Shown here piece by piece: positions 30,301 to 45,300 of a DNA stretch of 64,000 nt. The stretch comes from Bugulina stolonifera (Eukaryota > Bryozoa > Gymnolaemata > Cheilostomatida > Bugulidae): the NCBI GenBank assembly GCA_935421135.1, contig OW285189.1:25174298-25238297 (forward strand). The letters run 5' to 3'. The first letter of the stretch is position 1; the number at the start of each line of letters is the position of its first letter. The notes under the pieces are model-generated. The model was not told the origin of the DNA and made no database searches. It saw only the letters and a list, made by a program, of their open reading frames with translations. Position numbers and translations under genes: made by a program.

Positions 30301-33300
30301 GTCATATCCAGACAACGTAGTTGAAGTCTCCATAAAGATAGACATAATCAGGCTATCTATTAGCAACTCTACTCTCTCCAAGACTATCAGTGAAAATACA
30401 GGTAGTTATCTTCCCTTATCTCTCTTTTAACTTTATAATAGAAGACAAAAATAAACTTTTGACTAGTTGGGTGTTTATGGTCGTTGTTGTGGCATTCGTT
30501 TCTATGTTTGTAAATAATTTTAAACTTCTCACACTATTATTTTATCAGTATGCAAAAATGCCATGACCAGGATTCGAACCTGGGTTTTCACGGCCACAAC
30601 GTGAAGTACTAACCACTATACTACCATGGCTTGATATACATGTACATGTAGGTTTTTGTCTGTTGAAGAAATTGTCGGTAGAACTTATGATATAATAACT
30701 CCCAGGTGATATGGAATGTAATATTTTGATGTACATACGTGCAGAGAGAATAGGAAGCAGTTGTTTGCTTTTGTTGCTACCACAAATATTTGAATCCCTG
30801 TAACACATCAATTCCTTTCCATATATCTCTGTTTACAGCACAATTCTCTCAAGTCTACCAACTGGGTGCAGGTGATGGACTGACTCAGTTTACCTACACC
30901 ATATATGAATCTGATACGACGTTCCGAGAATATTTCCTGGTTGACGGAGGCGATGGAGCTGTATATTTACACAAGTCATTAGCTGGTCGTAACATCTCTT
31001 CTACTACAGGGGTCATCCAGGTCAGTCAGCAGTAGTATAGAGATTAGTCACCATTTTATAAAATCTTCGTTCTTACTTTCCTTAATTGGAATCCGATTTC
31101 ACGTTCCAGAGATGGTACAGCAGCAGCTGCATATATAGAATATCTGGCGTATTGTACTGTATTGCACTGCATTGTATAATATCATATCGTATTGTATCGT
31201 ATTGCATTGCATTGCATTGCATTGTATAGTATCATATCGCATTGTATCGTATCGTATAGTATCACATCGTATCGTATTGTATTGTATCGTGTCGTATTGT
31301 GTTGTATCGTATCATATTGCGTTGTATCGTATCGTACTGTATTGTATTGTATCATATTGTATTGTATCGTATCGTATTGGGGTTTGGGGTTTGTATAGTA
31401 TCATATCGCATTGTATCGTATCGTATAGTATCACATCGTATCGTATTGTATCGTGTCGTATTGTGTTGTATCGTATCATATTGTGTTGTATCGTATCGTA
31501 CTGTATTGTATTGTATCGTATCGTATTGTATTGTATTGCAGTCCTGTCTAGCCAGTAGATGTGGTTACCAGTCTTTGACGTTCACTGTAATACCTGGTAA
31601 GAGACCATACTTCACTCGTACTCCGTACAGAGTAGGTGTCAGTCTCTCTCAGCCTATAAACAGCGTCATCTACACCGTGTCAGCACAGGATGGTGACCTT
31701 CAAGGTCAACTCGTATATAGGTCAGCTAATCATACAACTCTACATGTACATTTATACATATTAATAGTAAACACAGGTGATATGGTGTTTTGTCGCTACA
31801 TGTATAATAGATTTAGTACTGATGGGTGTGATATATTAATTATATGTAACTACATACATGTACATGTTGTATAACAGTTGTGGCCATTACTAAATACAGT
31901 CTACCCTTCTATTATGTGTTATGTAAACCATCTAATCGCTACCGATCTACATGTGTATGTACATGGGAAGGATGATATCTTTTGGCTTCTAGTTGATTTA
32001 TTCCATGTGTATACGAGTGTTTATAGGGTTGTGTTCTGCTGTAGCTACATGTGTATATGAGTGTTTATAGAGTTGTGTTCTGCTGTAGTTACATGTGTCA
32101 CTGTGTTTATAGAGTTGTGTTCTGCTGTAGTTACATGTGTCACTGTGTTTATAGAGTTGTGTTCTGCTGTAGTTACATGTGTCACTGTGTTTATAGAGTT
32201 GTGTTCTGCTGTAGTTACATGTGTCACTGTGTTTATAGAGTTGTGTTCTGCTGTAGTTACATGTGTATATGAGTGTTTATAGAGTTGTGTTCTGCTGTAG
32301 TTACATGTGTATATGAGTGTTTATATAGTTGTGTTCTGCTGTAGTTACATGTGTATATGAGTGTTTGTAGAGTTGTGTTCTGCTGTAGCTACATGTGTCA
32401 CTGTGTTTATAGAGTTGTTGGCACGTATCCAGCTCAACTCTTCTTCTCAGTGGACCAGGAAGGAAGAGTTCTACTTATAAATAGTCTGAGAGATGCAGGC
32501 AGCAGGCTCACTCACTATCACGTCTGTATAACTTAGTCCTTTAAACTCTAGCTATGTCTGTATAATGAGAATTTTTCATTAAATATAATATGTAAACTAA
32601 TTTGAATATTTTACTGACTGCTTGTATTCCCTGACTACACTTTCATAGGCAATGATTAGTGGTTTAGTGTTCAAAGTTACCTGTACATGTATGATGAATT
32701 CATATTGGCAGTCCACCATTCCGTTACTAATGACCAGTAGATTATTATTAGAAATTCTACAATGACTCGCATAATAGCTACATGTACCAATGTTTTCAGC
32801 GAAGTAGCCACTTGCGAATAGCGAAGACATTCTGCAAGCGACTTTTAGCAGTCACTAGGATATATTATGTAATATACGTAGATGTATTATGTAATATACG
32901 TGGATATATTATGTAATATACGTGGATATATTATGTAATATACGTGGATATATTATGTAATATATGTGGATACATTATGTAATATACGTGGATATATTAT
33001 GTAATATACGTGGATATATTATGTAATATACGTGGATATATTATGTAATATACGTGGATATATTATATAATATACGTGGATATATTATGTAATATATGTG
33101 GATATATTATGTAATATACGTGGATATATTATGTAATATACGTACATTGTTGTCACTTGCGTTATATTATATTACAGCTGGTTATAGAGGTATATGACTC
33201 ATTAGTACCAAATCAAATAACTGAAGAAACGCTGCAAATAACGGTAGAGAACTCTGCACCTAAATTTAGTCTGAGCTCCCATAGCCTGAGTGTTAGTGAG

Positions 33301-36300
33301 TATCACAACCTCGGTATCATCTACACGGTGAATGCTACTGATCAGGACAGTGATGAGATTACGTACACCTTCACTGGCGTGGAGAGTATTGTGAACAACT
33401 TTTTCTGGCTAAACCCATCGACTGGGGAGATCATACTGCAGAGATCTCTGGCTACTGTATCCACCAATCAGTTTATGGTAAGTCTACCATATCCACCAAT
33501 TAGCTTATGGGAAGGCTACCATATCCACCAATTAGTTTATGATAATGCTACCATATCCACCAATCAACTTATGGTAATGCTACCATATCTACCAATCAGT
33601 TTATGGCAAGGCTACCATATCCACCAATCGTTTATGGTAATGCTACCACATCCACCATTTGACCTATATGACCTACAAGAAGTCTTCTATCTTCCTAAAG
33701 AGTACAAAATATTTCTCAGGCGGGGATTCGAACCTCGGCCACGGCAGTGTGAAGGGGGGGGGGGGGGGGCGCTGGATCCTAGCCTCTAGACCACCTGGGA
33801 ACATATGGGTGAATGCTATCTTATATTTGCGTGGTAGGTCACAGAATGGTCAATTGGTCTCTTTGGAGAATTTGATGGTCGATTGACAAAAGGTACTATA
33901 ATTTATTCAGCCAATATCCATCCTGCTAGAATGTGTCTCAAACTTGGGGTTGCCTTGCCTTCACTTTATCTAAGAGAATTAATTATAAGACAACAATTGA
34001 CGACCAATAGCAATGAAGCTAACAATTAACAACCAATAGCAATGAAGCTAACAGATTTCAGGATTAGACCAGACTCTTGGTCTGCATGTACAGCCAATGT
34101 CCAAATCACAGGTTTTAACATCAATGGATTGGTGAGATGGAGAATACACTAACCTCTCCTGCAATACAAGTACTTCTCATTGAACTAAATAGCTTAGACA
34201 ATTCATGAATTTTACAGATGAGTATCAGGGTGTGTGACAACAGGACCCCTCCTGCATGCGCTGACAGAGATTTTAGGCTAACTATAAATGTCAACAGGAC
34301 TCAAGTACCTACAATACTGAACTTACCTAGTACAGTTACTATAGACGATGAGAGACCAACTGGTGAGTCACTTTACCTTTCTTATACTAGCTTACTCTCC
34401 TTGTAATCACCCTCTCTAGTTCACACTCGGTACAAGCCATAATATTATTATCTAATATAGTGTAACTACAACATGTACATGTAATCACATGTACTGTACA
34501 TATATACATGTATAAAATATAAGACTCTTTCTGTGTTATACAGGTAGTGATATATACTCAGTAATAGCAACTGGGCCAGACTTTGTCAGTGATATTGTGT
34601 ACAGTGCGGTGGGTGATACACCCGCTCCAACCTATTTTTCTATTGACAATGATGGCAAGGTTAGAGTGCAGACGACCCTATCTCAGGATAACACTGTTAC
34701 TTATCATGTGAGTTGTTAGATTTATATTATTACCTTATTGTTGCTACTAGCTTTGAGCTGAATCTCCTTGTGCTTACAGAGTTATATTCTCTCTAAAATC
34801 CCTTTGGTAATGGTGTAATGGTGGCCACTCACTGTCCTATTGAGATGTGCACTGTATACTTTTGTATACAATTCATGTAGAAGTAACTTGATGTTGGACA
34901 GAGCCAAAGTGAAATCAATTTAATTTATTGATTCGGTAAAGCAGCAACATTACATCAGATACTTTGGAGCAGATTTGACTTCTCCGTGTTGGAGGGAAGA
35001 CAACTTCAATAACAAAGATAGAGAATCATTGCCACAAAATAATGCTTCCGACAACCTGAAATTATTGGTGTGATAATTGGAATAGCTTCTATGTTGAACA
35101 GTGTGTTATGGGAAGGTTTTATATAACATGTGATAATGTCGCTAATGCAAGTAATATTGTGGGCTAAATACTTGACACTGATTTGCAACTGCTGCCAGAA
35201 AAGTTGTGTAATTTGTTTCATAATTTTATTACCGATTGCTGCGTGATAGCAGTTTAACTTTATAGATACTATAAATTCGTTGCAGTTGGTTGTCTCAGTT
35301 GCGTACCGTCAAACTCCACAGAGATCAAGTACAGGAACTCTGACTATAAATGTGGTGCGTAATGAACACTGCCCACAGTTCAGCGGTCCTGTACAGGCCA
35401 GCGTATCAGAGACCATATCTGTGGGAGAGACGGTTATTAGAATGAACGCTTCCGACGCTGATGGAGATGCTGTCATGTACAGTTTGGTGAACCAGAATGA
35501 AGATACAAGGTCTCTGTTCTTCATTGAACCCAGAACTGGTGACATCATCACAAAAAGTCTCCTCACGGTAATTAATGGTATAGTGGTTATAGTGGTAAAG
35601 GTCTATAGTCTCATAAACTGGCTAGCTACTCGTCCCAATGTCTTGCTTGTGAGACAAGCAGTATACAGCAATAGCCCATGGGCTATTCATTATAATGTGA
35701 AGTTATCCTCTCTCAATTAGTTTCCTCCTGGTGGAAACAATCAAGGAGAGAACAACTTCACATTATAATGAATAGCTTAGAAGGGTCCGTGGGTAGAAGA
35801 CATTACATTGTATGTTTGGGACTTGGTTGATACATTAGTTTTATAGAAATGCTGAAGGCTTGCGTGCATGTAGATCTGGGGACAAAACTTAGTGTAAGTT
35901 TACATTGAATGCTGGTAATTTATTTTACTGCTTTATGATAGCAAACTCCAACCGGCCAGCAGTTTGTGTCGTACATACTGACTGTAGAGGCCAGTGATCA
36001 GCAAACTCCTAGGGCCTGTACTACTAGAGAGCAAGTTACTGTGGTGGTTACCAGGGACAGACTACTCCCAACTCTTCAATACTCCAATGCGTAAGTCTGT
36101 ATAAAACTCCGGTTAAATCGCTACATACAAGTATTCAATTGGAAAAGGAGAACAGCATAAGTTGGTATTGTCCTTTCGTTTTATTGGTCTATTTGTCAGT
36201 CTGTCGTCTGTTTACTAGAAATCTATTCATACACACCACTTCTAATTTTTTCTTTCAGCACAATTCGTTCGACGTATGCAGTCAACACCACAGTTATTGA

Positions 36301-39300
36301 GTTGATTGGTGCAGATGATGACCTTGTGGGTGACCTGACCTTTGACCTTCTGGGTAGCTATCCCGCCACTGACTACTTCTACATCAAAGAGCGTGGTAAC
36401 CAAGTGGGGAGGAGCCAAAGAGTTGCTATTCTACTCAAGAAATCGCTGACTGATGACCCATTTGAAAACATCATTTACTTGGTAACATACATGTATTATA
36501 TCCGAGTATTATACCGTGCACAGACACCATCTCTATTCTATTTATATAATATATGTGTGTACAGACAGTACCTCTCTATGCTATTTGTAACTATGACGTC
36601 TGTAAGTAAAAATAGCATATATGCATGTACTTGTACTTGCTAACGGTTATTTGGGTGAAGATCTTTAGAGAGAAATTAATAACTCACTACACGGCTGCTA
36701 TATAGTCATATATTTATAGCATCTGAACTATTGCTATTTATAGCATCTGAACTATTGCTGTTTATAGCATCTGAACTATTGCTATCTATAGCATCTGAAC
36801 TATTACTATTTATAGCTGAGGGTAGCAGTGTATGATTCCTCATACCCCACCCACAGAGTGATTGGTGACATCTACATAACTGTGATAAGGAATCCCTCCC
36901 AGCCGACGTTCAAACAGAACCCATACAGAGCAACCATCCAAGACTCTCTACCTGCTGGTTGGTGTATATACTCTTACTTTCAATTGTGCAGTCAGCCACA
37001 AATAGCCCTATCACACTTGATCATGAAAAAGTAGTGTAGTAAAACCTCTTCCAATATGACTCTCATTCAGGAGAATTAATATTGTTGGTTGTTTGGAGTT
37101 ATCACCACTTCAAGATTGATGCTGTATTCAGTCATTCATGTAAATAGAATATATGAATTATAGTCAGCTCTGTAGAATTTCAAACCAAGGAAATAACTGT
37201 GAATGGTCAAACAAGTGTGTATTAGTGTCAAATGAACAATCTAAGGAAAAGGTTCAAAAGTTTTCCCAGACGGGGAATCGAACCCCGGCCACGGCGGTGA
37301 GAGCGCCGGATCCTAACCACTAGACCACCTGGGAATGATGGAAATGATATGGAAACAGCTGTTAGGGATAACTCCTAATCACTAAACCATACTTTTGTTA
37401 GATCACATTAATTAATCGATTGTTGCTGAATTACTTGGGAGTTATTCCCTGCTGTCACTATGGGTTAGTAAACATTCCCAGGTGGTCTAGTGGTTGGGAT
37501 CTGGTAGTTTCACCACTGTGGCCGGGTGTTTCTGGTGTGATGTCATAACTGACAGTAGATTGTAAAACCATGTCTACATGGCTCTGAATTTTCACAGATT
37601 TTGTGAATAAAAGCATAAGTATTGTGTAGAGAAGCAGTCTTATTGTGGTAGAAGTCATTTCAGTATTTATACTGGACCAATATTATTCTTAGTACGACTA
37701 CCTCCAGCTGCTACAAACTCGATACTGATTGGTTGCTTTCTTTGATTCAGGAGGTTTAGTCATACCAGTAGAAGCTACAGATGAAGACCAGGGTGACACA
37801 ATTACCTATGAGATAGTGAGCTCTACAGGTGATGGCACTGATGTCTTCTTTGTTACTCCTTCTACTGGAATTGTGAGGTTACAGACAGCAGCAGCTAATG
37901 CAGCTCTTAGTGTGTATACAGTAAGTAATAGGATTTATCTCCCCTGGCCCTTAGTGTGTATACTGTAACAGTAAGTAATATGATTTATCTCCCCTGGCCC
38001 TTAATGTGTATACTGTAGCAGTAAGTAATAGGATTTATCTCTCCTGGCTCTTAGTGTGTATACTGTAGCAGTAAGTAATAGGACTTATCACCCCTGTCCC
38101 TTTGTGTGTATACTGTAGCAGTAAGTAGTAGGATTTATCTCCCCTGGCCCTTAGTGTGTATACTGTAGCAGTAAGTAATAGGATTTATCTCCCCTGTCCC
38201 TTAGTGTGCATACTGTAGCAGTAAGTAGTAGGATTTATCTCCCCTGGCCCTTAGTGTGTATGCTGTAACAGTAAGTAGTAGGATTTATCTCCCCTGGCCC
38301 TTAGTGTGTATACAGCAAGTAGAAGGACTTGTCTCCCCTAGGTAACTTCATTCTCATGACTTTTTATTATAAAATACAAACTTACACATATTATGGTAAT
38401 ATGTACTATTTTTTTCTGAAAACTGAATAGCATATGGTACGCGAGAAAATTTTAAAATTAAAGTAGCAGTACATGTCTGAATCTTACGGTTCCGTTAATG
38501 AATAAAGTGATATTAGTGGTAGATATACTTTTACCATTATTTATATATATGTACATCATATGTCTGTCTGTTCTTTCTGTAGATTATACTGAAGGCATCT
38601 GACGATGATGGACGGTATGATACGACCACACTCATTGTAACTATTGGCAGGGATGAACTACCACCATACTTTATCGGACAGCCCTATATCTTCCCGTTTG
38701 ATGATAATAGACAGCCTGGGGACCTCCTCTTTACAGGAATTATAGCCCGAGATCCTGATGGCTCAGTAAGTATCATCTGCTTGACTTCAGTGGGTCGACA
38801 GGTCTTACATGTATGTTACCTTTACAGTTTTTATTTGCGTTAAATGTCATTATATAAAAAGGGTTAGATTAAAATATGCATAAAATCCAGCCAAAGGACA
38901 GTCAGATAGTCAGAGAATACAGAATAGCGTTGAGTGTCTCTTGTGTAGATGTTATAGCTACTATTCTGCTTTAGGGAACGATACAGTACAATGTGGATGG
39001 TGACTACCAAGCCCAGTATTACTTCAATATCACCAGTCGAGGCTTCATACAGCTTAAGAATTCGGTCAAGTATGACGCTCTCCTCCCGACTCAGTACAGC
39101 ATCCGGGTGTGCGCATTCTCTTCAGACTTCCCTTCTAACATCAATTGTACAAAGGTAAGGAGTTGACTGTGTATAATATACTCTTTGTAGCTACAGATCA
39201 GGAGTCGACTGTACATCGACATTTTACTATTTGAACCCTACAGCATGCTGTTATGAAATAATTGAGGACTGCCTGTTATTTTTGCCCTATGGTAATTTCT

Positions 39301-42300
39301 GACAGCAGAACAAACATGGTATACATGTATACACAAGATATAGGCACATAGCTACATGTATGCATATAATTGGTATGTCAGAATTTATTTTAGTCGTCCT
39401 CTCCTACCTTTCAAGGGAAAAGAGAAGACAACTCTCTGTTTTTCACCATAATGTACTGTATGAGGTGCATTTACATGTATGTGCTATTAAATAGATATAC
39501 AGTATATGCTAGTACAGCTGTACATTATACAAGGCAGTATATAGGCCTAAATAATAAATATCCCATTGCAGTAATAAAGGGTACAATGTGGCTAGATATA
39601 CATGTATTATTATTACTATGTCAGTACCATGTACCATCTGTATATTATGTCAGTACCATGTACCATCTGTATATTATGTCAGTACTGTGTACCATCTGTA
39701 TATTATGTCAGTACTGTGTACCATCTGTATATTATGTCAGTACCATGTACCATCTGTATATTATGTCAGTACCATGTACCATCTGTATATTATGTCAGTA
39801 CTGTGTACCATCTGTATATTATGTCAGTACTGTGTACCATCTGTATATTATGTCAGTACCATGTACCATCTGTATACTATGTCAGTGCTGTGTACCATCT
39901 GTATATTATGTCAGTGCTGTGTACCATCTGTATATTATGTCATTGCTGTGTACCATCTGTATATTATGTCAGTACCATATACCATCTGTATATTATGTCA
40001 GTACCATGTACCATCTGTATATTATGTCAGTACCATGTACCATCTGTATATTATGTCAGTACCATGTACCATCTGTATACTATGTCAGTACTGTGTACCA
40101 TCTGTATATTATGTCAGTGCTGTGTACCATCTGTATACTATGTCAGTACCATGTACCATCTGTATATTATGTCAGTGCTGTGTACCATCTGTATACTATG
40201 TCAGTACCATGTACCATCTGTATATTATGTCAGTACCATGTACCATCTGTATACTATGTCAGTACTGTGTACCATCTGTATATTATGTCAGTGCTGTGTA
40301 CCATCTGTATATTATGTCAGTGCTGTGTACCATCTGTATATTATGTCAGTGCTGTGTACCATCTGTATATTATGTCAGTGCTGTGTACCATCTGTATATT
40401 ATGTCAGTACTGTGTACCATCTGTATATTATGTCAGTACCATGTACCATCTGTATATTATGTCAGTACCATGTACCATCTGTATATTATGTCAGTACCAT
40501 GTACCATCTGTATATTATGTCAGTACCATGTACCATCTGTATATTATGTCAGTGCTGTGTACCATCTGTATATTATGTCAGTACCATGTACCATCTGTAT
40601 ATTATGTCAGTACCATGTACCATCTGTATATTATGTCAGTACCATGTACCATCTGTATATTATGTCAGTACCATGTACCATCTGTATACTATGTCAGTAC
40701 CATGTACCATCTGTATACTATGTCAGTGCTGTGTACCATCTGTATATTATGTCAGTGCTGTGTACCATCTGTATATTATGTCAGTGCTGTGTACCATCTG
40801 TATATTATGTCAGTACCATGTACCATCTGTATATTATGTCAGTGCTGTGTACCATCTGTATATTATGTCAGTGCTGTGTACCATCTGTATATTATGTCAG
40901 TACCATATACCATCTGTATATTATGTCAGTGCTGTGTACCATCTGTATATTATGTCAGTGCTGTGTACCATCTGTATATTATGTCAGTACCATGTACCAT
41001 CTGTATATTATGTCAGTACCATGTACCATCTGTATACTATGTCAGTACCATGTACCATCTGTATATTATGTCAGTGCTGTGTACCATCTGTATATTATGT
41101 CAGTACCATGTACCATCTGTATATTATGTCAGTACCATGTACCATCTGTATATTATGTCAGTGCTGTGTACCATCTGTATATTATGTCAGTGCTGTGTAC
41201 CATCTGTATATTATGTCAGTACCATGTACCATCTGTATATTATGTCAGTGCTGTGTACCATCTGTATATTATGTCAGTGCTGTGTACCATCTGTATACTA
41301 TGTCAGTACCATGTACCATCTGTATATTATGTCAGTACCATGTACCATCTGTATATTATGTCAGTACCATGTACCATCTGTATACTATGTCAGTACCATG
41401 TACCATCTGTATATTATGTCAGTGCTGTGTACCATCTGTATATTATGTCAGTGCTGTGTACCATCTGTATATTATGTCAGTACCATGTACCATCTGTATA
41501 TTATGTCAGTGCTGTGTACCATCTGTATACTATGTCAGTACCATGTACCATCTGTATATTATGTCAGTACCATGTACCATCTGTATATTATGTCAGTACC
41601 ATGTACCATCTGTATATTATGTCAGTGCTGTGTACCATCTGTATATTATGTCAGTACCATGTACCATCTGTATATTATGTCAGTACCATGTACCATCTGT
41701 ATATTATGTCAGTACCATGTACCATCTGTATATTATGTCAGTACCATGTACCATCTGTATATTATGTCAGTACCATGTACCATCTGTATACTATGTCAGT
41801 ACCATGTACCATCTGTATACTATGTCAGTGCTGTGTACCATCTGTATATTATGTCAGTGCTGTGTACCATCTGTATATTATGTCAGTGCTGTGTACCATC
41901 TGTATATTATGTCAGTACCATGTACCATCTGTATATTATGTCAGTGCTGTGTACCATCTGTATATTATGTCAGTGCTGTGTACCATCTGTATATTATGTC
42001 AGTACCATATACCATCTGTATATTATGTCAGTGCTGTGTACCATCTGTATATTATGTCAGTGCTGTGTACCATCTGTACATTATGCATGCTCCTCAGGTG
42101 TTGGCTAATGTAAGAAGAAACCCAAATGCCCCAGAATTCTCTCAACCACAGTATTCCAGAGTACTGGCAGCTTCCTATGAACTCTACAAAGATATTAGAC
42201 TTGGAGTATTGGCTAACGATTTTGATGGGGTGAGTTTTACCCCCCCCCCCTTCATGTTTTATATAATGCAGTATGGGGATGTGGCTATTTGTGTTCTTCT

Positions 42301-45300
42301 AACTTAGTGTTTTATCAAGCAGTCAAGTACTAGTTTTGTACCTAGCATTTAGGCTATAATATGTATATATATATATACATACCCTTTCTCACACGTACCT
42401 TTAATGTGAGTAGCTACGTTTCCTATAAACAGCTAATAAATAACATAGTCAGGATTTTATGAATCAATTTTAACCAGGATGAGCTCAAGTATCGTATCAA
42501 AGATGATCAGTTTGGTGAAATAGCTTCAAAGTTCTTCCACATGGATGCTGGCACTGGCGTTGTTTCTGTCAAACGACCTCTCAATAAAACCGACCCAGAA
42601 TTCCCTGCAAACTCGCAGTTCTCATTTGGAATAATAGTTGAAGATCAAGTAGCAACCAATCAGAAGACCGGAGAAGCCTCAGTTTCTATAACTGTTATTG
42701 AGGGAGGCGATGAAGCGCCCCGCTTTGATCTCAATGTTTACTCCGTGAATATTGATGAGAACTTTGGTGTTGGTTCTGTGGTGGTGAACACTAGAGCTAC
42801 AGATCCAGATAACAACGGACAGGTACTCTCTCAGTTACAATGTGCTTGCCTACATTTAAGTGATAACAACGGACAGGTACTCTCTCAGTTACAATGTGTT
42901 TGCCTTCATTTTAGTGATTACAGTCTTATATCTTTTGCATAACTAGATATATTAACCTGTTGAATGTACTAAGTCTATATATTTATTCACAGGTGATGTA
43001 CGCCCCCTTCTCTACAGACCCCGACCTTGACCTCTTCGATATTAATAATCTCACAGGAACTGTGTTTGTCAAGAAGCCTCTCAAGGGCATCAACATGTTT
43101 GCTCAGCTGTACAGGTATTTACTAGTGGCTATGTTCTGATTCATACTTTGGTGTTATATTTGTTATTCAGTACCCACAATGCAATGCGTTACATGTAATA
43201 GATAGGTTAGGGTGCGACATGGCAGGCTGATGAACTGTTCAGAATAAATAGATGAGCTACGGGGAAATATCTCTATATTATGTCACCTGACGTATAGAAG
43301 ACCACCTACATACTTTAATAAGTATTGCCGTGATGATTACATTTCAGATTCCGAATCAAAGCGTATAACACTCTAAACCCTGCCCTGATTGGAACAGCCA
43401 CAGTTGTTATTACGGTAGATCGTAACATTCACTCACCTGTGTTTGTTGGTAACTACACTAGAGAGGTCAGCGAGAACATTCCTCTTGGTACCAGAATTGT
43501 ACAAGTGCAGGCTGTCGATGATGATGGGGTGAGCTGATATCTAGTCATACTAAACTATACGCACATATTCTACAGCGTTCATATGTTGTGGGTGTATGTA
43601 GTAGGTATATCACATACCCTACAGCGTTCACATGTTGTGAGTGTATGTAGTAGGTATATCACATACCCTATACTGTTCACATATTGAGTACTCTACTGCT
43701 ACAGGATGAGCTCATCTACTACATAGATGGACCTGGAAATGTAGAGCAATGTTTCTACATAGTCCCAAGAACTGGAGTTATCCACTCCACATCTCTTTTG
43801 ACTGGAGTCAATCCCATCTGTTCCCGAGACACATACCAGGTAGGTTATCTTACAGTATTATGACTTGTAAATTATTTAATTATTCACCAAATTGTATAAA
43901 ACAGTCGAAAGTTCTAGATGTAGAAATATCATTGTTATTATTGTAAACAGGTTTAATATAACATTTCTGTTATTATTCACTTAGTATCTGTATCTATGTA
44001 TTATTCACTTAGTATCTGTATCTATGTATTAGTTGAGAGTAAAGGCACGGGATCAGAGACGTCCAGAGAAGGTTGGAGAAGACTATGTCAGTCTGTTTGT
44101 CACCAGGGATAGGTCTACCCCTTACTTCATTGGTCAACCCTACAGAATAACTATCAACTACACTACACCAGCACTTACTCGTGTATTTACAGTACAAGCA
44201 TTTGATGATAGCCTCAGTGTAAGTGTTAATACAATATATTCTCTAGCCTACTTAAATAAAAACAGGTCTCAGTCTTTATAGGCATTAATAAAAACACACA
44301 GGATGTTACAGTTGCAATTCTTTCTGTCCGGAACTTCTGCTGAAGAACCAAACACTCAGGAAAGTGGTAGAATTGTTGACTCGAACCTGTGACTACCAAA
44401 TAACGTTTACATGTAGAAACCCAATGCGCTATCCATTGTGCCACAGAGGCCTCCCTCTCTGTTAGACATATTTGAACCCAATTAGATAACTCTCAAGCTC
44501 TAACTTGTGCATGTGACATAACAGAGCCTGGTTTCACACGTAACTGGAATTTCACTAAGTGACTATCATCAGCAGCAGCACTTCAAGTCTTGACCTCTGG
44601 ACTACATGACATCACACTGTTGATGTAATGGCATGAAATATTGTGATAGTATGTGCACTCCTCTAATGTACTCAATATCTTTGTCTTCCCAGGGTCATCT
44701 TGTGTACAGTCTCGTGGGTGATTTATCTGCACCCAGTTTCTTCTCTATTAATGAGACAACTGGTGAAATTTACGTGAGAAATGGCCTTGAACTTGGTGTT
44801 ACACAGACGTATAACCTACGGATACAGGTATGTACAATCTGTTCCGTTGTATTGTATAATTAGGTGGATGCTGTTTTTGTATTTATGGCAAATGCTTGTT
44901 CCTGTGTGAACTGTTTATCATGATATTTTGTAATTTGTACCGTATTTGATGAAATGTTTTGCTGTACTACAGGTGTACGATACCGGAGCACCGAGGGAAA
45001 TAAACACTACATATGTTCAGATCACAGTGAACCGTAACCCAACTTGTCCAGTTGTATCTGTGAACCAACAACCTGTAGAGTGGAATGAGATGACCTCAGT
45101 TGGCAGCGTACTGCTTGCTGTACAGGCCTCTGACTCAGAGGATGTGAGTCATACTCATGTGTAATTCTTAGAGTTATCTACTCTCAAGTGTCCTTACTAG
45201 GGCAAACAACTCCACTCACTGTTTTATATAGTTTACATTACTGCTTGTTATATAGTCTTTCGTCATGTAGATTATAATGACCAGTTCCATCACTGCATAG

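Larger units (their letters stand above)
37263..37530. repeat. tRNA-Glu head-to-head module 3
   Basis: Intact Glu(-), spacer with GGATAACTCCTAATCAC and GGGAGTTATTCCC, decayed Glu(+). Confidence 0.75.

Noticed and set aside
33838..33891. Possible small exon after an AG near 33837
   Set aside because: Joining exon 49 directly to exon 50 restores the normal repeat; inserting this piece breaks it.
34062..34128. Second possible small exon in the same intron
   Set aside because: Same reason; no cadherin features.
34803..34838. GGTAATGGTGTAATGGTGG, similar to the start of tRNA-Gln
   Set aside because: Similarity ends after the D arm.
39451..42307. Three overlapping open frames of 841-901 codons
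   Set aside because: They are the three frames of a stop-free 29-bp satellite inside an intron; no start context, domain or codon bias.
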